Shown here: positions 6,791 to 14,124 of the stretch, piece by piece | Layout of the letters: the number at the start of each line of letters is the position of its first letter | How positions within the stretch are numbered: position 1 is the stretch's first letter | Source of the DNA: Nitrosomonas sp. UBA6494 | GTDB taxonomy: Bacteria > Pseudomonadota > Gammaproteobacteria > Burkholderiales > Nitrosomonadaceae | DNA: 14,124 nt | NCBI GenBank assembly: GCA_002435335.1 | Contig: DJMI01000061.1 | Coordinates: forward strand, 1 to 14,124 | Reading direction: 5' to 3' | Translations under genes and position numbers: made by a program | Notes under the pieces: model-generated | Told to the model about the DNA's origin: nothing | Seen by the model: the letters and a program-made list of their open reading frames with translations, nothing else | Database searches by the model: none

Positions 6791-8233
6791 ATGATTGATG
6801 CAAATAATGATAAAAAACCACTTGAACCATCATCTCCGATACAACAAATTACTTATTTGCTGCGAAAGTACAAATTATTGGAAGGCTTAGTTAATCTACA
6901 AGATCAGCAAGATCAATCTCATACTGAGTCGTTGGTGCAAAAAAGAAATCTGGAGGAAATTCAGACCTATTTAAATCAACTTCATCCTGCGGATATTGCA
7001 CATATATTAGAAGCACTTCCACTTGATGATCGGTTATTGATTTGGAGTTTAGTAAAATCAGAGCATGATGGTGAAGTTTTACTGGAAACATCCGATGCTG
7101 TTCGTGCAACATTAATTACTGAAATGGGCAATCAAGAATTGGTTGCTGCAACAGAATATCTGGACACAGACGAAATTGCTGATCTCGTGCCAGATCTACC
7201 GCAAGACGTTATTGCAGATGTCTTTCGATCCTTACCCATCGAAGAACGTGAGCAATTACGCGCTGCCATGTCATATCCTGAAGATTCCGTCGGTGCACTG
7301 ATGGATTTTGATGTAATCACGATACGAGAAGATGTTCGTTTAGAAGTCGTATTACGTTATTTGCGAAGATTGGAGGAACTACCGGATCATACTGATCAAC
7401 TTTTTGTTGTTGATAGAAACGAACAACTGAAAGGCGTTTTGTTGATCAATCGCTTATTGGTCAGCGACCCTGACACTATTGTTGCCGATGCCATGACTAA
7501 AGAAATGATTAAACTGCATCCCGGTGACGTTGCACAGCAAGCTGCTAATGCATTCGAACGCTACGATCTGGTTTCTGCCTCAGTTGTTGATGATACTGAC
7601 AAATTGCTTGGACGCGTTACAGTAAACACTGTTATTGATTTCATTCGCGAGAAGGCAGGAAATGAGGCGTTGAATCTCGCAGGATTAAGTGAAGAAGAGG
7701 ATATTTTCGCTCCTATATTAAAAAGCGTAAAAAATCGCTGGGGTTGGCTTGCAATCAACTTAGTAACCGCTTTCATTGCTTCACGTGTCATCGGTTTGTT
7801 TGAAGACTCAATAGAGAAATTAGTGGCACTAGCCGCATTAATGCCTATAGTAGCCGGCATCGGCGGCAACTCTGGCAATCAAACTATCACAATGATCGTA
7901 CGAGCACTCGCATTGGATCAAATCAATACCAGCAACGCGTGGAAATTGCTGACAAAAGAAATGGGGGTCAGTCTTGTTAACGGATTAGTGTGGGGTTCGA
8001 TCATTGGCGCATTTACTTTCGTTATTTATCAAAATGCCGAATTGGGTTTAATTATGACAATGGCCATGATACTAAATTTATTATTGGCTGCTTTGTTGGG
8101 TGTGCTCATACCACTAACTCTTAGGAAGCTAGGTCGTGATCCTGCGTTGGGTTCTAGTGTTATGATTACAGCCGTCACCGACAGCGGCGGCTTTTTCATA
8201 TTTTTAGGATTAGCGACAATATTTTTATTGTAA
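6791..8233 (+). CDS. mgtE: MgtE-type magnesium transporter
   Basis: A 480-residue, full-length MgtE channel that brings Mg2+ through the inner membrane. A poorly conserved N-terminal tail leads into the MgtE superhelical N-domain (about 55-155), then a pair of CBS domains (about 160-290) that sense cytosolic Mg2+ and gate the pore. The membrane domain of about five helices begins at NRWGW (315-319). It carries the family signature GGNSGNQ (358-364) and the C-terminal VTDSGGF segment, with Asp464 where the pore-lining aspartate of the Thermus protein lies. The ATG follows only a weak GAG ribosome site (6777-6779). The gene is monocistronic, with a long noncoding region in front and the convergent eps operon ending 27 bp after its stop; no terminator is visible in that gap. 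Nothing in the neighbourhood ties it to polysaccharide or ligase function. Confidence 0.95.
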   Translation: MIDANNDKKPLEPSSPIQQITYLLRKYKLLEGLVNLQDQQDQSHTESLVQKRNLEEIQTYLNQLHPADIAHILEALPLDDRLLIWSLVKSEHDGEVLLETSDAVRATLITEMGNQELVAATEYLDTDEIADLVPDLPQDVIADVFRSLPIEEREQLRAAMSYPEDSVGALMDFDVITIREDVRLEVVLRYLRRLEELPDHTDQLFVVDRNEQLKGVLLINRLLVSDPDTIVADAMTKEMIKLHPGDVAQQAANAFERYDLVSASVVDDTDKLLGRVTVNTVIDFIREKAGNEALNLAGLSEEEDIFAPILKSVKNRWGWLAINLVTAFIASRVIGLFEDSIEKLVALAALMPIVAGIGGNSGNQTITMIVRALALDQINTSNAWKLLTKEMGVSLVNGLVWGSIIGAFTFVIYQNAELGLIMTMAMILNLLLAALLGVLIPLTLRKLGRDPALGSSVMITAVTDSGGFFIFLGLATIFLL

Positions 8234-8260
8234 CTAATCGATACTACCAAAATAATTCAA

Positions 8261-8947
8261 TTATATATCTAATGAGCCAATAAGCCTGACTCGTTCATTA
8301 TCTTTGATCATCCCTAATAAATCTCTGACAAAAGCAGCTTGAAGCTGATAAGCTTTGGTATTATCGTGATTTATTGAAGATACTCTTACCAACATACCAT
8401 CAGGAACATTTCCTGTAAGCCCATACCGTAATTTCTGCAGTTTTTCTTCAATACCTGGTAACACAGCCTTATCGCCCACAGTTACCCAGTAAGTTATAGG
8501 TTCATTACGACTCCCTTTAATAGCCATCAAGCGCTTGATCGGCAATTTTCCATATTGAGTCAATAATTCATCAGAGAATACTTTTGTAATTTCAAACCCC
8601 TGTGCGTAGTAACAAACTTCTGGCTTATGTACTGCAAGGTTATCGCTTTGATCACCTCCATAAGCGATAGAAAGCATCACACGCTCCCCCAGCGAATTAA
8701 CATAAGTTCTAGATAATGTTTGATTATATATCTTATCAAGTTTTGCTTGCGTTTCTGCGTCGACTTGAAGCGGAATGATCGATTCGTCAATTTTCCAATT
8801 ACCAAATTTAGCTGGAACAATCATTTCAAGATCTATTTTTTCCTTTAAATCCGCAATTTTATTTGTAGGGGTCAATGCCATAGTAAGCGCACCTGACAAT
8901 ACCATCAGTATCCCCATCGCTACACTAACTGCCAATGATTTTTTCAT
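8261..8947 (-). CDS. epsI: Exosortase-B-associated protein EpsI
   Basis: A 228-residue EpsI-family protein, the usual companion of exosortase and last gene of the operon. An N-terminal hydrophobic segment (about 5-25) acts as a membrane anchor or uncleaved signal. The periplasmic EpsI domain carries YGGDQSD (96-102) and the family signature HKPEVCY (107-113) with His107 and Cys112. In XrtB systems EpsI is a separate polypeptide, as here, while in other exosortase types it is fused to the enzyme. Its biochemical role is not established; it is needed with the exosortase for export or processing. The longest frame opens at TTG (8989). The ATG at 8945-8947 is preferred because GAGGGGG lies 6 nt upstream and it starts the basic-hydrophobic N-terminus MKKSLAVSV. 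It lies 50 bp after xrtB. Confidence 0.88.
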   Translation of the reverse strand: MKKSLAVSVAMGILMVLSGALTMALTPTNKIADLKEKIDLEMIVPAKFGNWKIDESIIPLQVDAETQAKLDKIYNQTLSRTYVNSLGERVMLSIAYGGDQSDNLAVHKPEVCYYAQGFEITKVFSDELLTQYGKLPIKRLMAIKGSRNEPITYWVTVGDKAVLPGIEEKLQKLRYGLTGNVPDGMLVRVSSINHDNTKAYQLQAAFVRDLLGMIKDNERVRLIGSLDI

Positions 8948-8953
8948 AATATT

Positions 8954-8960
8954 CCCCCTC
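8954..8960 (-). promoter_or_regulatory. Strong ribosome binding site of epsI
   Basis: GAGGGGG on the minus strand, 6 nt before the ATG at 8947. It is the strongest Shine-Dalgarno sequence in the operon and decides the start against the upstream in-frame TTG at 8989. Confidence 0.7.
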
Positions 8961-8997
8961 TTGAACTGTGTTTTTCCGCGTAATTGCAATACTCCAA

Positions 8998-9882
8998 CTA
9001 TATCCGCACAGCCCTTATCGGTTGCGTTTTAAAAAAATATTGCAATAGTGAATCGACAACAATAATTAATATTAGTGCACTAAGAAACAAAACCATTCCA
9101 GCAAAGCCGTGCAAGAAACCTTGCCCAGCCGCATCACCATAATGATAGGTAATCAGCGTCAACACAATGACTCTAATTACATTCGCCGTAAAAGAAATTG
9201 GAATTATTAAAATAGCCAGTGCCACATTACGAAAAAGAGACGTATGTTGAACTAGATTCAGATAAAATAGCCCCAATGCCTCTAATGTTAATAAGGTTTG
9301 TAAACCAGCACAAGCACCAGCAACTAAAAGCTGATATTGACCAATTTGTAAAATAACACCATTACGCGATATAGGATAGTTTGCCAAGAACAAAATATTC
9401 TCAGCAACATACGAAACTGCCATTTTCATCGGCATCGTCAATAGGCTAACGATCGTACCGGGCAATGGAAGCATAAATAGCAAGAAAAAAATCGGAAACC
9501 ACATCACTTTTAGAGCGCTCACACCTCGCTTAATAAGAAAAATCGCGGTTAAAGCAGTGATAAAAGACCCCATCTCAAAGATTAGAATCTGTTGAGATCT
9601 CCCAACCATATATAGCAAAAGAGCTATTAAGAAAATCGCCCAGCCTGGAATTGGCGAAGTCTTCCATTCAACCAACCGATGTAATTCTGGCCACTTACGA
9701 TAAATCAACCAAAATGAGAGTAGCAAAATAATAGGGCCATGCGCTTGATTTTCATCTGCCCAAATTCCGTTAATAAGGCTATTGAAAGTTGGTATGTATA
9801 AAACCAGTAGTCCGCATAAGATAGGTAACCATTCAATAGTAACTACTTTATTGGCATGAAATTCATTCCAAGTAATTCTCAT
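8998..9882 (-). CDS. xrtB: Exosortase B
   Basis: A 294-residue polytopic inner-membrane cysteine transpeptidase of the exosortase/archaeosortase family. It has about eight hydrophobic segments. The catalytic residues are in place: Cys191 in GACAGLQ (189-195), Arg237 in ANVIRV (233-238) and His258 in FLHGF (256-260). Exosortases recognise a C-terminal Pro-Glu-Pro plus helix signal on exported proteins and process it at the membrane. Assignment to type B rests on the operon context (EpsD, E, F, G before it and a separate EpsI after it) and on length. It starts 21 bp after epsG with an ATG but a weak ribosome site. No PEP-CTERM protein is encoded in this window, so its substrates must lie elsewhere in the genome. 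Confidence 0.92.
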   Translation of the reverse strand: MRITWNEFHANKVVTIEWLPILCGLLVLYIPTFNSLINGIWADENQAHGPIILLLSFWLIYRKWPELHRLVEWKTSPIPGWAIFLIALLLYMVGRSQQILIFEMGSFITALTAIFLIKRGVSALKVMWFPIFFLLFMLPLPGTIVSLLTMPMKMAVSYVAENILFLANYPISRNGVILQIGQYQLLVAGACAGLQTLLTLEALGLFYLNLVQHTSLFRNVALAILIIPISFTANVIRVIVLTLITYHYGDAAGQGFLHGFAGMVLFLSALILIIVVDSLLQYFFKTQPIRAVRI

Positions 9883-9903
9883 GGCTAAAATACAAAGAAA
9901 AAA

Positions 9904-10752
9904 TTAATCAATTAATACAGATCCGACGATTTCTGCTCCACAACTTCTTAATTGTTCATTAATCGTATTGATATCATTGAAGCGGGTATCGTTCTTTCGA
10001 GCCACAATCAAAGCACCGTCTGTACGTCCTGCTACTGCAAGTGCATCGGCACCACTCGAAATAGTCACGGTATCGTATAAAATAACATCAAATTGACTTG
10101 AAAGTTGATCGTTTAGTTTATCAAATGTGGATCGATTCAGTAGTTCTAAAGGATTAGGCGGCGGTGTGCCTGCCGGCAGAACGGAAAGATCGACGAATGA
10201 ATCAATTCTTACAATTACCTCGGAAATATTTACCCGTTCCGCTAACACATCAGATAATCCCTGCTTATTTCTAATGCTAAAAATTTCATGCTGTTTTGGC
10301 GAACGTAAATTAACATCGATCAACAATGTGCGCTCTCCAAGCTGTGAAAAAACCACAGCCAAATTTGCTGCAAAAAGACTAACACCATCCCCCTGATTAT
10401 ATCCAACAATTGCTAATGCTTTATGTCCAGAGGTAAACCAACGCAGCATTAACTGACTCCGGACTGCGCGAAAAACCTCGACTTGAGAACCAAATGGCTG
10501 ATAAGCCACTACTAAATCAGGAGAGTAATTCCCTTGGCCGGGTAAAAGATAGGGATAGTCAAATTGTTGCGCCAAGACTAACCGAATATCCTCCTCTGTA
10601 ATAAAACCCAGTTTTAAAGCAGCGTCACCAAACCGCAAACCGCTTTCTTTCTGGAGCAGCAAAATACGTTCAGCCTCGACAGGTGTTATCTTACCCATGT
10701 CAAGTAGCATATGCCCAATACTAAATTTTCGTGGAGATATTGTATTATTCAT
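9904..10752 (-). CDS. epsG: EpsG, BY-kinase-like chain-length-determinant partner with altered Walker A
   Basis: A 282-residue cytoplasmic protein. The N-terminus (about 10-70, IGHMLLDMGKIT then FGDAALKLGFITEEDI) resembles the GspE/MshE N-terminal domain seen in exosortase-locus EpsG proteins. Residues about 90-282 are a CpsD/CapB-type tyrosine-kinase domain that normally works with the Wzz-like EpsF. The domain is degenerate here: Walker A reads GYNQGDGVS (117-125) with Val124 in place of the Lys/Arg, Walker A' reads LLIDVNLR (143-150) with Asp146 kept, and Walker B reads LYDTVTISSGADA (225-237), lacking the usual DTPP. There is no C-terminal tyrosine cluster after the final VGSVLID. I infer weak or absent kinase activity, perhaps a structural or nucleotide-sensing role. 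It lies 71 bp after epsF and 21 bp before xrtB. Confidence 0.88.
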   Translation of the reverse strand: MNNTISPRKFSIGHMLLDMGKITPVEAERILLLQKESGLRFGDAALKLGFITEEDIRLVLAQQFDYPYLLPGQGNYSPDLVVAYQPFGSQVEVFRAVRSQLMLRWFTSGHKALAIVGYNQGDGVSLFAANLAVVFSQLGERTLLIDVNLRSPKQHEIFSIRNKQGLSDVLAERVNISEVIVRIDSFVDLSVLPAGTPPPNPLELLNRSTFDKLNDQLSSQFDVILYDTVTISSGADALAVAGRTDGALIVARKNDTRFNDINTINEQLRSCGAEIVGSVLID

Positions 10753-10823
10753 TATTATTACATTAATACCACAGCCATTATTATTTTCTTAAAAACCAAA
10801 ATACTCATTTTGATCTCTCTAGT

Positions 10824-12200
10824 TTATTGCTTACCAAGCAAACGCGGCCATACTAACGGCAAGCGTTTCTCACTTTTCTGATTTGAGATTCCTTGCTTAA
10901 TTACTCCAAGCACCGGTACTTGAAGAGAATCGATTAAATCTTCTGCACAGCGAATTCTTCTATCGATCATTTCCACAAGTAGCCCGAAACCTAAGCCAAG
11001 TAGAGTACCCAAAATCAGCGACAGAACCAAATTTAAAAATATTTTAGGACTGTCTGGTTTATCTGGAACTTTAGCGAAATCCAGCATCGACACACCTGAT
11101 AAATTGGATTGTCCTTCCAGACTTGTCTGATTCAGACGCAGCATCGCACTATTGTAGGCTTGTTGTGCGCCTTCCACATCTCTGGCTAAAAGATTAAGTT
11201 CATCACGAGCTTGATTAAGAGCTGAAACCTTTTCTCTCTGTTCTTCCAATGCAGATCTAATCTCTGATACTCGGTTGACAGCAGTATTAGTCGCTTCTTT
11301 TATACTCTTTTGTAACTCTGTTCTTAGTTGCTCAACTTCGCTTTTTGCACTGTCATAACTCGGATGATTTCGTCCAACTTTTTGTGAAAGTTCAGAAAAC
11401 CTAGATTCCGCTTGAGCCAAGTTCAATTTTAGACTATTAACTATTGTATCTCTCATTACAGCTGCACGATCACGCTCGGATTTGGAATTGTTTGTATCCG
11501 ATGCCCCCATGATCTCAGCTTGTGCAATAACAAGTTGACTTGAAAGATCATTGAGCCGGCGAGTCTCAATATCAAGCCGTGCATCAACATCCAAAATTCC
11601 TTTTTCGTGTTGATATTGTGACAATTTTCCTTTAGCCGCTTCTAATTTATCACGCAGCGCATTCAATTGTTCAGTAAAGTATGCGGCCGCCTTTTGAGAA
11701 GGCTCTACAGTCAAACGAATGTTAATTTCTTGGTAAGCATTTGCAAAAGCATTGGCAATTGTGGCAGCAAACAATGGATCCGTGCCTTTGTAGCTAATGC
11801 CGATTACACTACTATCTCTTGTTGTTTCAACATCCAAATTCTTAAGTAGCAATGCTGATAACCAATCTCGCAGCGGCAAATCACTATTACTATTCTCATA
11901 AATTTGTTTCGCGCTTTCATTTTGATCAAGTTTTAGTTGATCCACAACCATTAATGCAGTGCGCGTACTCTTAATGACATCTAATTGAGTTGGCATATAG
12001 CCTGATATTAATGGGCCAGGAAGGATCGCTCCAGTAACCGGGTCAGCACCTTTGTGAGATAACAATAAGGTTGCTGTTGATTTATAACTTTTTGGCAATA
12101 ACAAGCTTATCACTAATGTAGTTAATATTGTAACTATCAATGTAAATAAGATAATTCTATAGCGCGCCAATAAGATTAGGAAAATACGCGAAGAATTCAT
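10824..12200 (-). CDS. epsF: EpsF, Wzz-type chain-length determinant
   Basis: A 458-residue inner-membrane polysaccharide co-polymerase that sets polymer length and connects synthesis to export. A first transmembrane helix lies near 15-35, followed by the Wzz domain. A long periplasmic coiled coil (about 160-350) is rich in Glu, Lys, Gln and Ala. The proline-rich KVPDKPDSPK motif precedes the second helix (about 387-411), and a short cytosolic tail of about 45 residues lacks any kinase domain; that domain is supplied by the next gene, epsG. Two ATGs are possible. The one at 12198-12200 has GGGA 8 nt upstream, and its MNSSRIFLILLARY matches the usual family beginning, so I prefer it over the ATG at 12209, which has no spacer to any ribosome site. 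It lies 79 bp after epsE. Confidence 0.92.
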   Translation of the reverse strand: MNSSRIFLILLARYRIILFTLIVTILTTLVISLLLPKSYKSTATLLLSHKGADPVTGAILPGPLISGYMPTQLDVIKSTRTALMVVDQLKLDQNESAKQIYENSNSDLPLRDWLSALLLKNLDVETTRDSSVIGISYKGTDPLFAATIANAFANAYQEINIRLTVEPSQKAAAYFTEQLNALRDKLEAAKGKLSQYQHEKGILDVDARLDIETRRLNDLSSQLVIAQAEIMGASDTNNSKSERDRAAVMRDTIVNSLKLNLAQAESRFSELSQKVGRNHPSYDSAKSEVEQLRTELQKSIKEATNTAVNRVSEIRSALEEQREKVSALNQARDELNLLARDVEGAQQAYNSAMLRLNQTSLEGQSNLSGVSMLDFAKVPDKPDSPKIFLNLVLSLILGTLLGLGFGLLVEMIDRRIRCAEDLIDSLQVPVLGVIKQGISNQKSEKRLPLVWPRLLGKQ

Positions 12201-12244
12201 AGTTGTCATCCCAATTTACGAAATATGCAGACTTTGCTATTTTT

Positions 12245-12262
12245 TTGAAAAATTTTTTTCAA
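12245..12262. repeat. AT-rich palindrome in the epsE-epsF gap
   Basis: TTGAAAAA (12245-12252) and TTTTTCAA (12255-12262) are perfect 8-bp inverted arms around TT, in the 79-bp gap between epsE and epsF. The loop is too small for a good RNA hairpin without opening the inner pairs, and no U run follows on the transcribed strand. It could be a protein-binding site or a weak mRNA structure that tunes expression of epsF onward. Confidence 0.4.
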
Positions 12263-12279
12263 TTTTGAATACGTGTCAA

Positions 12280-13095
12280 TTAAAACAAACTTTCTTTTAT
12301 AAAAATCACATCGTCAGGTTGCACTAAATCACTTGCTTTCACTGTAAGTATTTGCATATTTCCACCGGCATCTCGGCGCTGAATTCTTAAACCACGCTCT
12401 GTACCGCGTACAGTTAATCCGCCGCCCGTTGATAGTGCCTGAATTACCGTCATGTTGCGCTCAAGTTTATAGGTTCCGGCACGCTGCACCTCACCGTAGA
12501 TATAAAACCGAGGTGATCGCTCGACATAAATAAGATCGTCACTTCGCACATTTAAATTACGATCGAGCGTTCCAGTTCGAATCATTTCCAGAAAATCTAT
12601 TACTTCCTTTGTATATTTGTTTCCATCTGACCGAATTACAATTACAGTATCTCCACCTTCCGGTAAAATACCCCCCGCCATAGCAAGAACCTCGCTCAAA
12701 CTACGTTTGCCTTCAATTGGATAGCGTCCTTGATTTCGTACACTACCTAGTACAGACACCATTTGACTTTGCAAAGAAGCAGTGAGGATATTTATCTGTG
12801 GTTTACGCAAAATATCCCTGCTACGCAATAAATCCTCCAATTTTCTTTCCGCTTCAACGGAGGTTAATCCATCTACCATAACTTCACCAAGCAATGGAAA
12901 GGTTATATTCCCATTTTCATTGACTTTTACCTCAGTTGACATATCCGGGTGACCGTAAACAACAATCTTTACGATATCTCCTGGCCCAAGAATGTTCCCT
13001 CGATAATCCGCAGCTTTTGCATTACTAAGAAAAGCTGTGGAAAGAAATGCAAAAATTATTACTAAGAATCTTATCTTTTGCTTTACATTTTTCAT
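12280..13095 (-). CDS. epsE: EpsE, polysaccharide export protein
   Basis: A 271-residue outer-membrane-type export protein of the Wza family. A Sec signal peptide spans 1-28, with a basic MKNVKQKIR, a hydrophobic core and a predicted cut after AKA. There is no lipobox cysteine, unlike Wza. The mature protein opens with the Poly_export domain (LGPGDIVKIVVYGHPDM after the signal, to about residue 110), then two SLBB beta-grasp repeats to the end. It forms the periplasmic and outer-membrane channel through which the polymer held by EpsF leaves the cell. The longest frame opens at TTG (13104). The ATG at 13093-13095 is chosen because it gives a standard signal peptide and has an AGG about 9 nt upstream; a GTG at 13101 cannot be excluded. 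It lies 56 bp after epsD. Confidence 0.92.
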   Translation of the reverse strand: MKNVKQKIRFLVIIFAFLSTAFLSNAKAADYRGNILGPGDIVKIVVYGHPDMSTEVKVNENGNITFPLLGEVMVDGLTSVEAERKLEDLLRSRDILRKPQINILTASLQSQMVSVLGSVRNQGRYPIEGKRSLSEVLAMAGGILPEGGDTVIVIRSDGNKYTKEVIDFLEMIRTGTLDRNLNVRSDDLIYVERSPRFYIYGEVQRAGTYKLERNMTVIQALSTGGGLTVRGTERGLRIQRRDAGGNMQILTVKASDLVQPDDVIFIKESLF

Positions 13096-13151
13096 ATGCA
13101 CCAACCTATTTTAAATTGAGGCCACTTTTATGCTAAGTGTTTGTCGCATAA

Positions 13152-14120
13152 CTATTTTAACCCCATAATACCTCGTTCGATCCCCCCTTCTAAATTGGGC
13201 TCGACTAAATTTAGACCATCTTTAGTTTCGGAATCCGATATTGTTGAATCCTCAATTTTGGTCATTGCTTTGTTCGGTTTATTTTCAGCGCTAATAGAAC
13301 CAAGATATTCAATCTTAGATGCAGCTCTCAACCGCGCTATTTCTGCTTCACTGGCTTCTTTTTGTTTTTTATTCAATAAAAATCGTTCAATTTGTGGTGT
13401 TGCAGCGACTAAAGAAATGGGTGCATTGGAAATGTTAATAACCGACATCAATAAACTATTTCCTTGCTCATTAACGATAAAAATCGTCCCTTTTTCTTTC
13501 TCTTGAAACGCTTTAGCTATTTCCATTGGAAGATCGGTAGTGCTTCGCGATGACAAGCTTCGGTTATAAGGTATCTTTTGTTTATCTAGCCAAGTAACAA
13601 CTTCGTCAAGAGATTTTGCCGCATCACTAATTTTTTTTACCTCTTCAGTAAAATCGCCTGCGGCAAGTCTCACAACCGATAAATCAAATTGTTTTCGTTG
13701 CTGAAAAATTTCCGGGTGTAGTCGGTAGTATTCTTCAACTTCCGTCGCACTCGGTTTTGGAATTTTAGCCAAAATACCTTGAACATATGACTGTGCAATT
13801 ATCTGTGCAGTTGCGCGCTCCCGAGCTTGCATTACTTCCGGGGTACGATCAAGCTTGTTACGGATCGCTTCATCGACAATTAATTGGCGAGCAATCAAGG
13901 ATTCCAATAGCTGCTTGTTTGCAGTTTCGTATTGATCCGCTCTGATGTTAGCTCTTCTCAATTCATCATTGAGTTGCAACATGGTAATTTCCTTGCCATT
14001 CACGCTAGCTATCGCTTGTCCCGATTTTTTTTCTTTAGGTTCACTGTTGCAGGCTGTTAATATCAAAGAAATAACAATTGCCAGCCCTATCAATCCCCAT
14101 CGTGAATAAACAAATATCAT
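13152..14120 (-). CDS. epsD: EpsD family peptidyl-prolyl isomerase-like lipoprotein
   Basis: A 322-residue protein of the EpsD family (SurA/parvulin-like). The N-terminus is a lipoprotein signal with lipobox LTAC, Cys24 being the acylated residue and Asn at +2, which predicts outer-membrane sorting. A SurA-like chaperone N-domain (about 36-130, starting IASVNGKEIT) is followed by a divergent parvulin domain (about 135-245). A polar tail ends in GIMGLK, typical of the family. It probably helps fold or assemble the export complex or the PEP-CTERM proteins in the periplasm; isomerase activity is not assured. The ATG lies 4 nt inside the window edge, so the ribosome site and promoter are outside. 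It is the first eps gene visible; more operon genes may lie upstream. Confidence 0.88.
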   Translation of the reverse strand: MIFVYSRWGLIGLAIVISLILTACNSEPKEKKSGQAIASVNGKEITMLQLNDELRRANIRADQYETANKQLLESLIARQLIVDEAIRNKLDRTPEVMQARERATAQIIAQSYVQGILAKIPKPSATEVEEYYRLHPEIFQQRKQFDLSVVRLAAGDFTEEVKKISDAAKSLDEVVTWLDKQKIPYNRSLSSRSTTDLPMEIAKAFQEKEKGTIFIVNEQGNSLLMSVINISNAPISLVAATPQIERFLLNKKQKEASEAEIARLRAASKIEYLGSISAENKPNKAMTKIEDSTISDSETKDGLNLVEPNLEGGIERGIMGLK

Positions 14121-14124
14121 GATT

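Noticed and set aside
8234..8260. Terminator between mgtE and epsI
   Set aside because: The 27-bp gap has no inverted repeat or T run that I can see.
13152..14120. EpsD truncated by the window edge
   Set aside because: The ATG at 14120 begins a complete lipoprotein signal peptide, so the gene appears whole, although its upstream signals are outside.

Overview
The window looks like a chromosomal segment of an AT-rich betaproteobacterium. The gene order epsD-epsE-epsF-epsG-xrtB-epsI is the exosortase-B exopolysaccharide arrangement known from Methylobacillus, and it is also common in ammonia oxidisers of the Nitrosomonas type. Together with the DUF2868/DUF3482 pair and the low GC content, this makes a Nitrosomonadales-like host my best guess. 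That is inference from gene families; no rRNA or other phylogenetic marker is present.

Layout from left to right. Positions 139-2930 (minus) hold a tightly coupled two-gene operon: a four-helix membrane protein (DUF2868) followed by a GTPase (DUF3482). Positions 3106-3807 (plus) hold a lone class I glutamine amidotransferase. Convergent to it, 3864-6214 (minus) hold two D-alanine--D-alanine-ligase-like ATP-grasp enzymes with a 4-bp ATGA overlap. They are not in a murein/division (dcw) context, and each differs from ordinary Ddl at substrate-pocket positions. A noncoding gap of about 575 bp (6215-6790) separates this pair from a divergent mgtE magnesium channel gene (6791-8233, plus).

Positions 8261-14120 (minus) carry the eps operon, read from right to left: EpsD (PPIase-like lipoprotein), EpsE (outer-membrane polysaccharide export), EpsF (Wzz-type chain-length determinant), EpsG (BY-kinase-like partner of EpsF), XrtB (exosortase B) and EpsI. 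The first four form a Wzx/Wzy-type export and length-control machine. XrtB and EpsI link it to sorting of PEP-CTERM proteins. No glycosyltransferase or PEP-CTERM substrate is in the window, so the rest of the pathway must lie upstream of 14124 or elsewhere.

The observations most worth following up are the two Ddl-like paralogues with complementary changes in the D-Ala2 subsite, the EpsG kinase that has lost its Walker A lysine, the little-studied DUF2868/DUF3482 membrane GTPase pair, and the long AT-rich leader of mgtE. I saw no tRNA, rRNA, CRISPR array, insertion sequence or attachment site. Four of the longest reading frames open at TTG codons; I moved these starts inward to ATG codons that fit the family N-termini, two of them also supported by a ribosome binding site.
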